Shown: positions 18,151 to 27,425, numbered from the stretch's first letter. The stretch: 64,000 nucleotides of DNA from Aeromonas allosaccharophila (GCF_000819685.1 NZ_CDBR01000033.1:1-64000); one strand, 5' to 3'. The notes: a model not told the origin generated them from the sequence alone. A program made the numbers and translations.

Positions 18151-18623
18151 AGGTGTACCCGAAGGGTTGCGGTGAGTGAGAGTCAGACGAGGGGATGAGG
18201 TGTGGGGAGGCTGCAACTCCGAACTGGCAGCGGAGTGAGCACGGCAGATTGGTCTGCCTGTTATTGGTTTGACGAACAGATCATCCATGACACGGCTGGC
18301 TGGTTGTGATGTGCGCCAAAATTGTATTCCTGCGTGGTTGTTTGTTTTGTGATCGAACTGCTGTTCCTGACTTTTCTCTGGCGTCGTGGCATGCGGATGG
18401 CGAAATGTGCCAAAACAGCGTGAATCGGCAGCAGATGAGTCATGATTCTGACGCCTGCTTGCGTGGGGGGCGTGGTGAGCGCCGCCATAGCGCGGGATCT
18501 TGCACCATCTGACAAGTTGGCCTGTAACTTGCTGGTTTTATTGATAATGGTGGGGCCTGACGCCCCATTTGACCGGATCAGCCTGTGCGCATGGCTACAG
18601 ATGTGCATCGAATTGGAGCCCCC
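18151..18623. other. 470-bp intergenic region between the C69 peptidase and an unrecognised gene
   Basis: This divergent promoter region serves the reverse-strand peptidase and the forward gene at 18624. A GATAAT at 18543-18548 could be a -10 box for the latter, with no good -35. A short hairpin (TGGGGC / GCCCCA, 18551-18567) lies in the probable leader. I see no gene here. Confidence 0.4.
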
Positions 18624-19049
18624 ATGGATATCAAACCCTACAGCCAGCAGCTTGCCCAGAGCGCATCCAACAACCGTGCCCTCGCCACCCTCAACAGTGC
18701 CGGCAGTGGCGGTCAGGGCGGTGGTTGGGAGGAGATGGTCAGCCTCTCCACCCAGCGCATGACCGGTCAGGCCCAGCAGGTGCTGACCTACGAACATCTG
18801 GCCAAGAACAACAAGCTGCCGCCAGCGCTGGATATGAGCTCCGACAAGGGGGGCGTGGTGCAGCAGCTGGTGGACAAGGCGCTGGGCTTCGATCGCAAGA
18901 AGTTCAACGAGATAGAGGACAAGCTCAAGACCATCGCCGACAACAAGAAGCTGACGCCGGAAGAGCGGGTGGAGCAGAGCAAGCCGCTCAACGAGCAGCG
19001 AGAGAAGATGTTGAAAGAGGCGATGGATCGCCTGACCGGCAAGAAGTAG
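18624..19049 (+). CDS. Unrecognised 141-residue protein
   Basis: I do not recognise this protein. It has no signal peptide or membrane segment. Residues 1-35 are polar and Ser/Asn/Gly-rich (SAGSGGQGGG), followed by a helical region with conserved-looking EEMVSLSTQRMTGQAQQV and a highly charged C-terminus (90-141, KKFNEIEDKLKTIADNKK) that should be coiled coil. The start MDIKPYSQQL has GGAG six bases upstream. Codon use resembles the neighbours, so it looks native. It stands alone between the divergent peptidase and a palindromic terminator-like repeat. A structural or protein-binding role is possible but unproven. Confidence 0.65.
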   Translation: MDIKPYSQQLAQSASNNRALATLNSAGSGGQGGGWEEMVSLSTQRMTGQAQQVLTYEHLAKNNKLPPALDMSSDKGGVVQQLVDKALGFDRKKFNEIEDKLKTIADNKKLTPEERVEQSKPLNEQREKMLKEAMDRLTGKK

Positions 19050-19146
19050 GGGCGGTGATGTGCCGGATTGGCCGGCAAGTCGGGGTGAAGAGGCAAGATC
19101 TTGCCCTGAATGGAGACTCGGGGAGTGAACGGTCTGGGTAAGGAAG

Positions 19147-19170
19147 GCGGGAGGCAATATTGCCTCCCGC
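19147..19170. terminator. Perfect 24-bp palindrome, probable terminator
   Basis: GCGGGAGGCAAT is followed immediately by its reverse complement, forming a perfect palindrome between two convergent genes. The T run is poor, so termination is inferred from position. Confidence 0.55.
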
Positions 19171-19245
19171 TTGATATGGGCCCGCGAGTGGCCGCGAGTC
19201 GGGCGTCATTACGCTGGCATGGCAGCCTGAGCTGCCCGGTCGGGA

Positions 19246-19824
19246 CTATTCGCTAGCGACGATGCCGATCCCGATGGCTTTGGTCTGAACCGCCTTGAGC
19301 TGGTCGCCCTCTGCAATCAGGTTAAACTGCTCCGGGTTGTTGATCTTGATGGTCAGGGTCTCATCCACCCCTCTGACGGTGACCGTCTGCTGTTGTTTGT
19401 CCAGCCCGATGACATCGGCATAGATGGTCACTTTCATGCCGACACCGCCACCCGGTTTTTCATCTGCCCCGGCCCGTTCGCCATCCACTTCCACGATCCG
19501 TTTTCTGATGCCAGCGGTGCCCTTCAGCAGCTCTACATCGAGTATCTGCAGATACTTGAGCATGACCTTGTCCCCGACCTTGACGTTCGGCAGGTTGGCA
19601 ACCTGCTCGCCAGCGACGATATCGAAGGTTTCACCCTCTGCGTTTTTCAGACTGACCTGGCGGGTCTCCAGGTCGATGGCGGTCACGGTGGCACTCGCCG
19701 TGAGTTCTTGCGCCAGACTGGCTTGCCCAGGAGCGACGTCGACCCCTGCGTTGACCTCGGCGGCTTGTACCAGAGTGGTCGAGAGGGTAAACAGACCAGC
19801 AATCCATGCATGCTTCAGTTTCAT
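19246..19824 (-). CDS. Exported protein of unknown function
   Basis: The 192-residue protein has a clear signal peptide (MKLKHAWIAGLFTLSTTLVQ, cleavage after AQAA near residue 22). The mature part is predicted mostly beta strand, with two related-looking segments: ATVTAIDLETRQVSLKNAEG (45-64) and ADVIGLDKQQQTVTVRGVD (136-154). Each has a 'V..ID...R.V' OB/SH3-like turn, so an internal duplication of a small barrel is possible. It probably acts in the periplasm. AGGAAGG precedes the ATG. I know no family name for it. Its neighbours, yqhD and an unknown gene, do not suggest a role. Confidence 0.65.
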   Translation of the reverse strand: MKLKHAWIAGLFTLSTTLVQAAEVNAGVDVAPGQASLAQELTASATVTAIDLETRQVSLKNAEGETFDIVAGEQVANLPNVKVGDKVMLKYLQILDVELLKGTAGIRKRIVEVDGERAGADEKPGGGVGMKVTIYADVIGLDKQQQTVTVRGVDETLTIKINNPEQFNLIAEGDQLKAVQTKAIGIGIVASE

Positions 19825-20069
19825 ATTTCAGACCTTCCTGTATGACGAGGGATTGGATGAAAACTGACGGGGGCAGCAGGATGGGAAAGTGATGGGGAGC
19901 CTGATCTCCAGAGTGCTACCCGCCCTCCTGACAGACCATAGCAGAGCCATACCTGAAAATGCCGCTGCAACGCCCGGCAATCTCCATTCTGATAACCCGC
20001 TCCCGTTTTTGACCTGATGGGACGGCAGGCGCACAATGTCCCCGTGCTGTTCAAGTCGAGGATCCCGCC

Positions 20070-21221
20070 GTGTACAACTTCCAATATGCCAACCCGACCC
20101 GCATCTGTTTTGGTGAAGGGCAGATCGCCAGCCTGCCAACGCTCATTCCGCCCGGCAGTCGCCTGCTGGTGCTCTATGGCGGCGGCAGCATCAAGCAGAA
20201 CGGCGTCTATGAGCAGCTGACCCGAGCGCTGGCAGGGGTGACGTGGCAGGAGTTCTCCGGCATCGGCGCCAACCCCAGATACGAGCTATTGATGGAGGCG
20301 GTGGCGCTGGTGAAGCGCGAGCGCATCGACTTCCTGCTGGCGGTCGGTGGTGGCTCCGTGGTGGATGGCACCAAGTTTGTCGCGGCGGCGGCCTGCTATG
20401 AGGGGAGCGACCCCTGGGATATCTGCGGCAAACAGGCGAGCGTGCACCAGGCGCTGCCGATGGGCTGTGTGCTGACCCTGCCCGCCACCGGATCCGAGAA
20501 CAATCCCACCTCGGTGGTGAGCCGCGGGGATGTGAAGATCTCCTTCAGAAGCCCGCTGGTGCAGCCGCAATTTGCGGTGCTCGATCCGGCGACCACCTAC
20601 AGCCTGCCAGCCCGTCAGACCGGCAACGGGGTGGTGGATGCCTTCATCCATATCACCGAGCAGTACCTCACCTTTCCGGTCGGGGGCGATGTGCAGGATC
20701 GGCTGGCGGAAGGCCTGCTGCAGGTGCTGGTGGAGAATGGCCCCAGGGCGTTGGCGGAACCGACCAACTATCAGGTGCGGGCCAATCTGATGTGGGCCGC
20801 CAGCCTGGCGCTCAATGGCCTTATCGGCTGCGGAGTGCCGCAGGATTGGGCCTCTCACGCCATCGGCCATCAGCTGACGGCGCTCTATGGGCTGGATCAC
20901 GGCCAGAGCTTGGCGGTGGTGCTCCCTTCGCTGCTCCGTGAGCGGGCGAGCCAGAAGCAGGACAAGCTGGCCCAGTTTGCCGAGCGGGTGTGGCATTCGA
21001 CCCGCGAGGACAAGGCCCTGCGCATCGAGGAGGCGATCATCCGCACCGAGCAGTTCTTCCAGAAGATGGGGCAGGGCACCCGACTGGCCGACTATGGTCT
21101 CAGCGAAAGCTGCATTCCGGCGGTCTGCTCCAACCTCAAGCGGGTGGGGCGCACCGCACTCGGTGAACATCAGGATATCGATCCGGATCGGGTGGCGCGC
21201 ATCCTCGCCCGGGCGCTATAA
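20070..21221 (+). CDS. yqhD: NADPH-dependent aldehyde reductase
   Basis: The 383-residue iron-containing alcohol dehydrogenase matches YqhD: nucleotide-binding GGGSVVDGTK (93-102) and metal ligands Asp190, His194, His263 and His277, each four positions before the E. coli YqhD equivalents 194, 198, 267 and 281. YqhD reduces short aldehydes, including those from lipid peroxidation, methylglyoxal and glyoxal, with NADPH. It starts at a GTG with GAGGA upstream. mgsA, which makes methylglyoxal, is the convergent neighbour, so production and detoxification genes lie side by side. Confidence 0.93.
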   Translation: MYNFQYANPTRICFGEGQIASLPTLIPPGSRLLVLYGGGSIKQNGVYEQLTRALAGVTWQEFSGIGANPRYELLMEAVALVKRERIDFLLAVGGGSVVDGTKFVAAAACYEGSDPWDICGKQASVHQALPMGCVLTLPATGSENNPTSVVSRGDVKISFRSPLVQPQFAVLDPATTYSLPARQTGNGVVDAFIHITEQYLTFPVGGDVQDRLAEGLLQVLVENGPRALAEPTNYQVRANLMWAASLALNGLIGCGVPQDWASHAIGHQLTALYGLDHGQSLAVVLPSLLRERASQKQDKLAQFAERVWHSTREDKALRIEEAIIRTEQFFQKMGQGTRLADYGLSESCIPAVCSNLKRVGRTALGEHQDIDPDRVARILARAL

Positions 21222-21248
21222 GCCGGTGTCGGTTTGTTTCCCCAATAA

Positions 21249-21273
21249 AGAGGGCCGCATATTGCGGCCCTCT
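21249..21273. terminator. Intrinsic terminator between yqhD and mgsA
   Basis: The 11-bp perfect stem AGAGGGCCGCA / TGCGGCCCTCT with a TAT loop lies between the convergent genes. T runs are short on both sides. Confidence 0.8.
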
Positions 21274-21292
21274 TGCATGACGGGTTAGCCGA

Positions 21293-21751
21293 TCACTCGG
21301 TGCGCGCCTTGAGATAACCGGCGTAATCCGGGATCTGCACGCTGAATGCCTGCTGCATGTGGGGGCTGTCCATGATGAAGTCGGCGGTCGCCTCATTGGT
21401 GGCGACCGGGATGTTCCACACCGCTGCCAGCCGCAGCAGCGCTTTCACGTCCGGATCGTGCGGCACTGCATTGAGGGGATCCCAGAAGAAGATCAGCACG
21501 TCGATCTTCCCCTCGGCGATCAGGGCGCCGAGCTGCTGGTCGCCCCCCATCGGGCCGGAGAAGAGGCAGGTGATGGGCAGTTGCGCCTTCTTGCCGAGCA
21601 TGGTGCCGGTGGTGCCGGTCGCATAGAGATGGTGGAGCTTGAGCTCCTCCTTGCGGCGCATCACCCAGTTCAGCAGAGGGGTCTTCATATTGTCGTGAGC
21701 CACCAGTGCCACCCGTTTGTGGGGCGCCATCTCGCGTGCAATCTGTTCCAT
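21293..21751 (-). CDS. mgsA: Methylglyoxal synthase
   Basis: The 152-residue enzyme converts dihydroxyacetone phosphate to methylglyoxal and phosphate, a bypass of lower glycolysis. It is close to E. coli MgsA: catalytic His19 in ALVAHDNMK, the phosphate-binding [18 protein letters not shown] with the catalytic Asp, and [20 protein letters not shown]. The ATG at 21751 is chosen because it gives 152 residues and puts His19 at the E. coli position; an in-frame ATG at 21769 would add six codons. Neither has a strong ribosome site. Confidence 0.94.
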   Translation of the reverse strand: MEQIAREMAPHKRVALVAHDNMKTPLLNWVMRRKEELKLHHLYATGTTGTMLGKKAQLPITCLFSGPMGGDQQLGALIAEGKIDVLIFFWDPLNAVPHDPDVKALLRLAAVWNIPVATNEATADFIMDSPHMQQAFSVQIPDYAGYLKARTE

Positions 21752-21892
21752 GGAAATCGTCCGTAGCATTGTTTTTGGAAGAGAGCCGTATCCTAATCGA
21801 AAGCCATGACAGATGCTGTGTCGGGGCTATTAACTGTGATCCTGTCGAAAAGTTTTCGAGTCATGGCGACTCAAATATGGCGGCCAAAATGA

Positions 21893-21916
21893 AGAGACCC
21901 GCGCTGGCGGGTCTCT
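21893..21916. terminator. Terminator of bfr
   Basis: The 10-bp stem AGAGACCCGC / GCGGGTCTCT (loop CTG plus a G) lies 12 bp beyond the bfr stop on the reverse strand and is followed there by CTTCATTTT. Confidence 0.75.
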
Positions 21917-21928
21917 TTGCTTGCTGGC

Positions 21929-22405
21929 TCAGGAGCCGTGGTGCAGTTGCGACTGCTGGTAGTTCTCCAGCCCGATGCGATCGATAAGGTCGAGCTGGGT
22001 TTCCAGCCAGTCCACATGCTCCTCCTCATCCTCCAGGATCTCCTGAAACAGGTCTCGGCTGATGTAGTCCTGCACCGACTCGGCATAGGCGATGGCTACC
22101 CTGAGGTCGGGGATGGCGTCCATCTCCAGCGACAGGTCGCAGCGTAGCATCTCTTCGACGGTCTCACCGATACGCAGCTTGCCGAGATCCTGCAGGTTGG
22201 GCAGCCCTTCGAGAAAAAGCACCCGCTTGACCAGCTCGTCGGCGTGTTTCATCTCATCGATAGACTCGTGATACTCCTTGTGCCCGAGCGCCTTGAGGCC
22301 CCAGTCATCGTAGATGCGGGCATGCAGGAAGTATTGGTTGATGGCAATCAGCTCATTGGCCAGCACCTTGTTGAGGTGGACAATGATCTTGGGATCTCCT
22401 TTCAT
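21929..22405 (-). CDS. bfr: Bacterioferritin
   Basis: The 158-residue four-helix protein assembles into a 24-subunit iron-storage shell. The ferroxidase ligands are all present at E. coli numbering: Glu18, Glu51, His54, Glu94, Glu127 and His130, with Tyr25. Met52 is retained, so it should bind inter-subunit haem. GGAG lies eight bases before the ATG. bfd, encoding the ferredoxin that reduces Bfr haem to release iron, lies 146 bp upstream on the same strand, so the two may be co-transcribed. Confidence 0.95.
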   Translation of the reverse strand: MKGDPKIIVHLNKVLANELIAINQYFLHARIYDDWGLKALGHKEYHESIDEMKHADELVKRVLFLEGLPNLQDLGKLRIGETVEEMLRCDLSLEMDAIPDLRVAIAYAESVQDYISRDLFQEILEDEEEHVDWLETQLDLIDRIGLENYQQSQLHHGS

Positions 22406-22551
22406 CGACAGTGCTCCTTGGTTCGTGTCTGAGGCTTCGATCGTTAGAGCTTAGTCCAGAAAAGTGACAACAAGAGGTCTGGCGAGTCAGCTCGCCCGAG
22501 AGGAAGGGTGACCCTGTTGGCGGGTCAAATCAGAAGAGGGGGGGGGCCGGG

Positions 22552-22758
22552 TCAGGCCACTTCGTAATAGAGCACGGGTTGTTCCTGCTCCATTTTGTCG
22601 AGCTCGGCGGCGATGATCTCCATGGTCATGCGTACGCATTTGCCACACTGGGCGCCCACCTCTAGCGACTGCTTGAGCTGGCGGAATTCGCTTTTACCTG
22701 ACTGCACCGCTTTGCGGATCTGGGTATCTGTGATGCCGCGGCACAAACAGACGTACAT
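22552..22758 (-). CDS. bfd: Bacterioferritin-associated ferredoxin
   Basis: The 68-residue Bfd binds a [2Fe-2S] cluster with four cysteines, MYVCLCRGIT (C4, C6) and GAQCGKC (C38, C41). It docks on bacterioferritin and passes electrons that mobilise stored iron. The ATG at 22758 is preceded by AGAGGTGATC, an excellent ribosome site; longer in-frame extensions are noise. It lies upstream of bfr on the same strand and is divergent from the HlyU-family gene. Bfd is usually induced by iron starvation through Fur; a weak Fur-like stretch lies upstream (22793-22830). Confidence 0.93.
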   Translation of the reverse strand: MYVCLCRGITDTQIRKAVQSGKSEFRQLKQSLEVGAQCGKCVRMTMEIIAAELDKMEQEQPVLYYEVA

Positions 22759-22792
22759 GATGATCACCTCTTGTGGTATGGAGTGAAATCTA

Positions 22793-22830
22793 AATGAGAA
22801 TGGTTCGTGATGCAAATAACTATTGGTAAT
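22793..22830. promoter_or_regulatory. Weak Fur-like AT-rich stretch in the bfd upstream region
   Basis: The sequence contains TGAGAAT followed by degenerate half-sites and an AT-rich run between the divergent bfd and HlyU-family genes. One half matches TGATAAT at 6 of 7 positions but the other half is poor. Position supports it more than sequence. Confidence 0.25.
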
Positions 22831-22894
22831 AAGATCCCCTGCTTGCCACTGTGCAACCCCTTGGGGACAATGCTGGCAACCAGAGGAGATCACC

Positions 22895-23206
22895 ATGCTC
22901 AAGAAACTGTTCAGCGCCCTGTTCGGGGGCGAGCCGACCAAGGCGCCTGAAGTCACTCCCACCGAATATGCCGGCTATCTCATCTACCCCGAGCCCATGG
23001 CGGAAGGGGGCCAGTATCGGTTGGCGGGCCGCATCACCAAAGAGCTGGACGGCGTGCTGCACACCCACCGTTTCATCCGCTCCGATCTGTTTGCCAATCC
23101 GGCCGATGCCGAGCGTTTCATGGTGCAAAAGGCGCACACCTTTATTGATCAGATGGGGGATCGCATGTTCGAACCCCGCAAACCGGCTGACAGCGCGACT
23201 TCATGA
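22895..23206 (+). CDS. HlyU family protein
   Basis: The 103-residue protein matches the small HlyU domain family (LIYPEPMAEGGQYRLAGRIT, then HRFIRSDLFANPADAERFMV). Vibrio proteins with this name were annotated as haemolysin regulators, but this domain lacks an ArsR-type helix-turn-helix, so a DNA-binding role is doubtful. AGAGGAGAT precedes the ATG. Its TGA overlaps the tmcA ATG (ATGA), indicating translational coupling with the tRNA acetyltransferase. It is divergent from bfd. Confidence 0.75.
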   Translation: MLKKLFSALFGGEPTKAPEVTPTEYAGYLIYPEPMAEGGQYRLAGRITKELDGVLHTHRFIRSDLFANPADAERFMVQKAHTFIDQMGDRMFEPRKPADSATS

Positions 23207-25269
23207 CGCAGCAAGAGGTCAATCAGCTGCGCGAGGCGCTCGCCCATGCCGGTGAGCGACGCCTGATTTGGTTGGAGGGGGAGGAGGCGGACTGCATTGC
23301 CCGCGCCGAAACCCTGCTCGGCGAGCGCATCTTCTGGCTGGGGGCGGGGCCCGAGTGTTATGCCCCGCAGCCTGCCGCCAAGGCGCTGCAGCGGCTCGGT
23401 CAGGAGTGCGACACGCTGGTGTTCAATGCCTTCAGCGGTTTTCACCCCGACGCCTTCGGGGCGCTGGCAGGCACCTTGCGCGCCGGTGGCTTGCTGTTGC
23501 TGCTGACTCCGCCCAGAGAGATCTGGCCCGCATGGCCGGATCCCGACCGGATCCGGCTGGTGGCGCAGGTGGAGGAGGCAAGCCGGGCCGGTCACGGCTT
23601 TATTGCCCGGCTGGTTCGGCTGCTAACTGGCGATCCGGCCCTCTCTCTGGCTCCGCCAGTTTGTCTGCAGCCGTGGCAGCCCATCGGGCCCGAGCGGCCA
23701 TTGAGCGACGATCAGGCCCGAGCGCTGCCCGCCATCCACAAGGTGTTGCACGGCCATCGTCGTCGGCCGCTGGTGCTAAGTGCCGACCGCGGTCGTGGCA
23801 AGAGTGCGCTGCTGGGGCTGGCTGCCGCCGAGCTGCTGCGCCAGCAGCCAGGGCTGAACATAGTGGTGACGGCCCCCTCGCAGGCAACGGTGGTGACCCT
23901 GTTTGCCCACGCCGCTCGTGGGCTAGATACCACGCCTGAACAGCTGGTCGGACTGAGCTACTGCTCGCCGGATCGGCTGGTGCACGAGGCGATGAATCCC
24001 GATCTGCTGCTGGTGGATGAAGCGGCTGCCATTCCGACCCCGCTGCTTGAGGCTATGCTGGCCCGACACAGCCGCATTGTGTTTGCCACCACCGAGCACG
24101 GTTACGAAGGGACGGGGCGCGGTTTTCACCTGCGCTTCAAGCGGGTGCTCGATAGCCAGACCCCGCAGTGGCAGGAGATCCACCTCTCTGAGCCCATTCG
24201 CTGGAGTAAGCGCGATCCGCTGGAGCCGCTAATTTTCCGCCTGCTCGGCCTCAATGCCGAAGTGGCGGCGCCTATGTCGCCGACCAACCCGAGCTGGCGT
24301 CTGGTCAGTCAGGAGGCGCTGGCGAGCGACGAGGCGCTGCTCAATCAGCTGTTCGGCCTGCTGGTGCTGGCTCACTACCAGACCACGCCGAGCGATCTCA
24401 GGTCCCTGCTGGAGAGCCCAGATCTCGACATCCATCTGCTGGAGCAGGATGCGAGCCTGCTGGGGGTGGCGCTGGTGGCGCGGGAAGGGGAGATAGAGCC
24501 CGAACTGGCCGAGGCGATCTGGGCCGGTCGCCGCCGTCCGCGCGGCCATCTGCTGCCCCAGTCGCTGCTGGCCCATGCCGGTTTCAAAACGGCGGGGGGG
24601 CGCAGCTACGCCCGGGTGATGCGTATCGCCATCCACCCCGAGCTGCACCGGCACGGACTGGGTTCGCTGCTGCTTGGCAAGCTTGAGGAGCACTATCGTC
24701 AGATTGGCATCGACTACCTCGGCTCGGCCTTTTCGGCCAGCGCCGACCTGCTCCCCTTCTGGCGCAAGGCAGGACTGACGGTGCTGCGCATCGGCCTGCA
24801 ACGGGATGCCGCCAGCGGCTGCCACGCTGCCTTGCTGCTAAAGGCGCTGAAACCCGAGCATGAGCCCGAACTGGCCCAGTGGCAGCAGAGATTCGCACGC
24901 CAGCTGCCGACCCTGCTGGCGGGCGAGTTGAAAGCGTTGGATCCTGAGCTGGTATGGCAATGCCTGCAAGGTTCTATCGTCACCGCCCCGGAGCTTGGCG
25001 AGTTTGAGCGCGATGAGGTTGAATGTTTTGCCCTGCATCACAAGCCCTTCGAATTGTGCCAATCCAGCTTGCAGCAGTGGTTGGCGCGTCATCTGGCTGT
25101 GCTGGCTTCGCTGACCCCTGCTGAGCGCCAACTGCTGATCGCCACCATCTGGCAATTCGCAGACTGGGGAGTCTTGGCCGCGAGGTTGCAGCTAGCGGGC
25201 AAGCCCGCCGTGATCAAGAGTTTGCGGGCGCTGCTGGCGCGTCTCTTGGGTTCCCCTACCACTCGATAG
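23203..25269 (+). CDS. tmcA: tRNA(Met) cytidine acetyltransferase
   Basis: The 688-residue protein makes N4-acetylcytidine at the wobble base of elongator tRNA-Met, using ATP and acetyl-CoA. Domains are an N-terminal DUF1726-type region (1-170), a RecA-like helicase module with a Walker A-like DRGRGKSA (Lys200) and a DEAAAIP Walker B, a GNAT domain (about 400-560, RVMRIAIHPELHRHGLGSLL) and a C-terminal tRNA-binding tail. E. coli TmcA is 671 residues. The start overlaps the HlyU-family stop by four bases. Its 3' end overlaps the convergent SDR gene by 14 bp. Confidence 0.94.
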   Translation: MTQQEVNQLREALAHAGERRLIWLEGEEADCIARAETLLGERIFWLGAGPECYAPQPAAKALQRLGQECDTLVFNAFSGFHPDAFGALAGTLRAGGLLLLLTPPREIWPAWPDPDRIRLVAQVEEASRAGHGFIARLVRLLTGDPALSLAPPVCLQPWQPIGPERPLSDDQARALPAIHKVLHGHRRRPLVLSADRGRGKSALLGLAAAELLRQQPGLNIVVTAPSQATVVTLFAHAARGLDTTPEQLVGLSYCSPDRLVHEAMNPDLLLVDEAAAIPTPLLEAMLARHSRIVFATTEHGYEGTGRGFHLRFKRVLDSQTPQWQEIHLSEPIRWSKRDPLEPLIFRLLGLNAEVAAPMSPTNPSWRLVSQEALASDEALLNQLFGLLVLAHYQTTPSDLRSLLESPDLDIHLLEQDASLLGVALVAREGEIEPELAEAIWAGRRRPRGHLLPQSLLAHAGFKTAGGRSYARVMRIAIHPELHRHGLGSLLLGKLEEHYRQIGIDYLGSAFSASADLLPFWRKAGLTVLRIGLQRDAASGCHAALLLKALKPEHEPELAQWQQRFARQLPTLLAGELKALDPELVWQCLQGSIVTAPELGEFERDEVECFALHHKPFELCQSSLQQWLARHLAVLASLTPAERQLLIATIWQFADWGVLAARLQLAGKPAVIKSLRALLARLLGSPTTR

Positions 25270-25975
25270 GGTTGCCCTGCCAGTCGAGAAAGCTGAGCTC
25301 GCCATCCGGTTGCAGCCGGTTCATCAGGTTAATCAGATGGTCGGCTACCAGCTCGGGACTCTGCACGTTTCCTGGCGGTACATTGGCGTGAAACGGGCGA
25401 GAGAGTGGGGTATCCACTGTGCCGGGATGAAAGGCCAGCAATTTGACGCCGGGAGCCCGCCGAGCCAGCTCGATGGCGGCACACTTGAGCAGCATGTTGA
25501 GGGCAGCCTTGGATGCGCGATAGCCATACCAGCCGCCCGCTCGGTTGTCGCCAATGCTGCCGACCCGGGCGCTCAGAACGGCCAGAGTGCAAGGCTCGCG
25601 GCCAAACAGCGGTAACAACTGGCTGATCCAGCGCAGCGGCAGCAGGGCGTTGGTCTGGTAGAGGCGGGTCATTGCATCGAGATTGATTGCTTCGAGTCGC
25701 TTCTCTGGCTGGATTTCCCCCTGATGCAGGATGCCGTTGCAGATCACCAACCGATGTGGTCTCGGTGCCAACTCCGCGATGCGGGCTACCGCAGTTGCCA
25801 TCTGCTCATCGCTGTAATCACAACATAGCCAGTGCAGGGCTGGCGACGAGAGGCCCGCTGGTGCGGGCTGACGACTGATGGCGATGACCCGGGTTGTGCC
25901 GATTGCCAGCCAGTGTGTCACCAGTGCCGCCCCGATCCCGCCGCCAGCCCCTATCACCACAATGCCTTCACTCAT
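25256..25975 (-). CDS. Short-chain dehydrogenase/reductase (C-factor-like)
   Basis: The 239-residue SDR has the cofactor motif GAGGGIG at 9-15, an ICNGIL element in place of NNAG, a Ser in VLSARVGSI and the YGYRASK catalytic Tyr/Lys pair. Such proteins resemble Myxococcus C-factor and sniffer-type carbonyl reductases. The substrate is not predictable. It is convergent with tmcA, with a 14-bp overlap of the 3' ends, and has about 190 bp before the forward cheV gene. Confidence 0.82.
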   Translation of the reverse strand: MSEGIVVIGAGGGIGAALVTHWLAIGTTRVIAISRQPAPAGLSSPALHWLCCDYSDEQMATAVARIAELAPRPHRLVICNGILHQGEIQPEKRLEAINLDAMTRLYQTNALLPLRWISQLLPLFGREPCTLAVLSARVGSIGDNRAGGWYGYRASKAALNMLLKCAAIELARRAPGVKLLAFHPGTVDTPLSRPFHANVPPGNVQSPELVADHLINLMNRLQPDGELSFLDWQGNPIEW

Positions 25976-26167
25976 CTCAGGCTCCTTAATGAGTGCATGG
26001 TGGGTTTACCATCACGCAAATTTTGTCCCTATTGGCATATACGATCCCGCCAGCCTGCGGGATCAAGCGGTTAAGGTTGCAATCTTGCCGAGATCCGAGT
26101 CGCTGGGTGAATTCCATTCCTATACTGAGGGAAAACCGCAGCGGAGTGCTGCCTGCGCAACCAGAGC

Positions 26168-27196
26168 ATGAGAGTCACCATGATGGCCAAAGATGGGGAA
26201 GAGCGTAAATCTATCCTGACCGAAAGCGGCACCAACGAGCTCGAGATCATCGAATTTCACCTCAAGAAGCAGTTGCCGGATGGGCGAGAGAAGATCGCCT
26301 ATTACGGGATCAACGTCGCCAAGGTGCGCGAGGTGATCCGGGTGCCGGAAACCACCGATTACCCCAATGCCCAGCGCCATATGGTGGGGGTATTTTCCCT
26401 GCGGGAGCGCCTGATCCCGCTGGTGGATCTGGCCGGTTGGCTCGGCATCAAGACCAACCCTGACCCCAGCCACAAGGTGGTGATCGTCACCGATTTCAAC
26501 AAGATGGCCAACGGCTTTCTGATCGACAGCGTCAGCCGGATTCACCGGGTCTCCTGGGAGGATGTGGAGTCCCCCAGCCAGTTTCTGGAGGCGGGGGAGA
26601 ACGACTGCGTGGTGGCTGTGGTCAGGCGCGATGGCAACCTCATCATGATCCTCGATTTCGAGAAGATCATCGCCGACATCAACCCCGAGCTCAGCATGGA
26701 GAAGTATGACGTCACCCAGGATCGCAAAGTGCTCATCGACGATCGCATGATGGCACTGCGTCAGGGCAAGACTATTCTGGTGGTGGACGACTCGGCCTTT
26801 ATCCGCAAGATGATCGAGACCACCCTGCGTACCGCCGGCTACAACGTGATAACGGCCAAGGACGGGGGGGAAGGACTGGAGATGCTGACGGATTTCGATC
26901 GTCTGGCGCAGGAGGAGAGGATGCCGGTGACCGGCTTCGTCAATGCAGTGATAACGGATGTGGAGATGCCGCGCATGGATGGCATGCACCTGCTCAAGCG
27001 GCTGCGGGATACCCCCTCCTACAAGGAGATGCCCATCGTGATGTTCTCCTCCCTGATGAGCGATGACAACCGCCAGAAGGCGCTGCAACTGGGGGCGAAC
27101 GATACCATCACCAAACCGGAGATAGGGCGCATGGTGGGGATGATGGATCATATGCTGCTGGGGATCGCCCCGCCCTCGCCAGCCAACAACATCTGA
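26168..27196 (+). CDS. cheV: Chemotaxis coupling protein CheV (CheW-receiver fusion)
   Basis: The 342-residue protein joins a CheW-like domain (about 25-175) to a response-regulator receiver domain (about 200-330) with DDSAFIRKM, the phospho-accepting Asp264 in VITDVEMPRMDG and the conserved Lys in ITKPE. CheV couples receptors to CheA and adapts through phosphorylation. The start is uncertain: ATG codons at 26168 and 26180 are both possible and neither has a strong ribosome site. It stands alone, away from a flagellar cluster, as is common for cheV. A strong hairpin follows. Confidence 0.9.
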   Translation: MRVTMMAKDGEERKSILTESGTNELEIIEFHLKKQLPDGREKIAYYGINVAKVREVIRVPETTDYPNAQRHMVGVFSLRERLIPLVDLAGWLGIKTNPDPSHKVVIVTDFNKMANGFLIDSVSRIHRVSWEDVESPSQFLEAGENDCVVAVVRRDGNLIMILDFEKIIADINPELSMEKYDVTQDRKVLIDDRMMALRQGKTILVVDDSAFIRKMIETTLRTAGYNVITAKDGGEGLEMLTDFDRLAQEERMPVTGFVNAVITDVEMPRMDGMHLLKRLRDTPSYKEMPIVMFSSLMSDDNRQKALQLGANDTITKPEIGRMVGMMDHMLLGIAPPSPANNI

Positions 27197-27248
27197 CCTG
27201 CGATTAATGTGTCATTTACCGGTCGAATCTTCTGACCGGTTGCCTCAA

Positions 27249-27277
27249 GCGGCCACTCCTTGCCAAGGGGTGGCCGC
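27249..27277 (+). terminator. Terminator after cheV
   Basis: A 13-bp stem (GCGGCCACTCCTT / AAGGGGTGGCCGC, one wobble pair) with a three-base loop is followed by GCTGTTTTGGTTG. A smaller hairpin (ACCGGTC / GACCGGT) precedes it at about 27219. Confidence 0.75.
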
Positions 27278-27336
27278 GCTGTTTTGGTTGTTTGCTGCGA
27301 TCCCCACACCCCTTGTCTCCCGGATATGATTTATGT

Positions 27337-27355
27337 AATGATAATTATTATCATT
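27337..27355 (+). promoter_or_regulatory. Fur box upstream of the orf-sodA unit
   Basis: AATGATAATTATTATCATT contains the perfect 7-1-7 palindrome TGATAAT-T-ATTATCA and closely matches the 19-bp Fur consensus. A TTGTCT at 27313 with a TAATGA 17 bp later would place the -10 box inside the site, so iron-bound Fur should repress. The ORF at 27426 begins 70 bp downstream. Confidence 0.9.
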
Positions 27356-27425
27356 TGTTGGTGTGAAGCGTATGACAGCAACCTGGGTGAAAGGGTGGGT
27401 CGAGTCGACCGAAGGTGGCAGCAGT

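Noticed and set aside
26060..26110. Possible sigma-28 (FliA) promoter before cheV
   Set aside because: TTAAGG and GCCGAGAT resemble the two elements but are too close together and each has mismatches.
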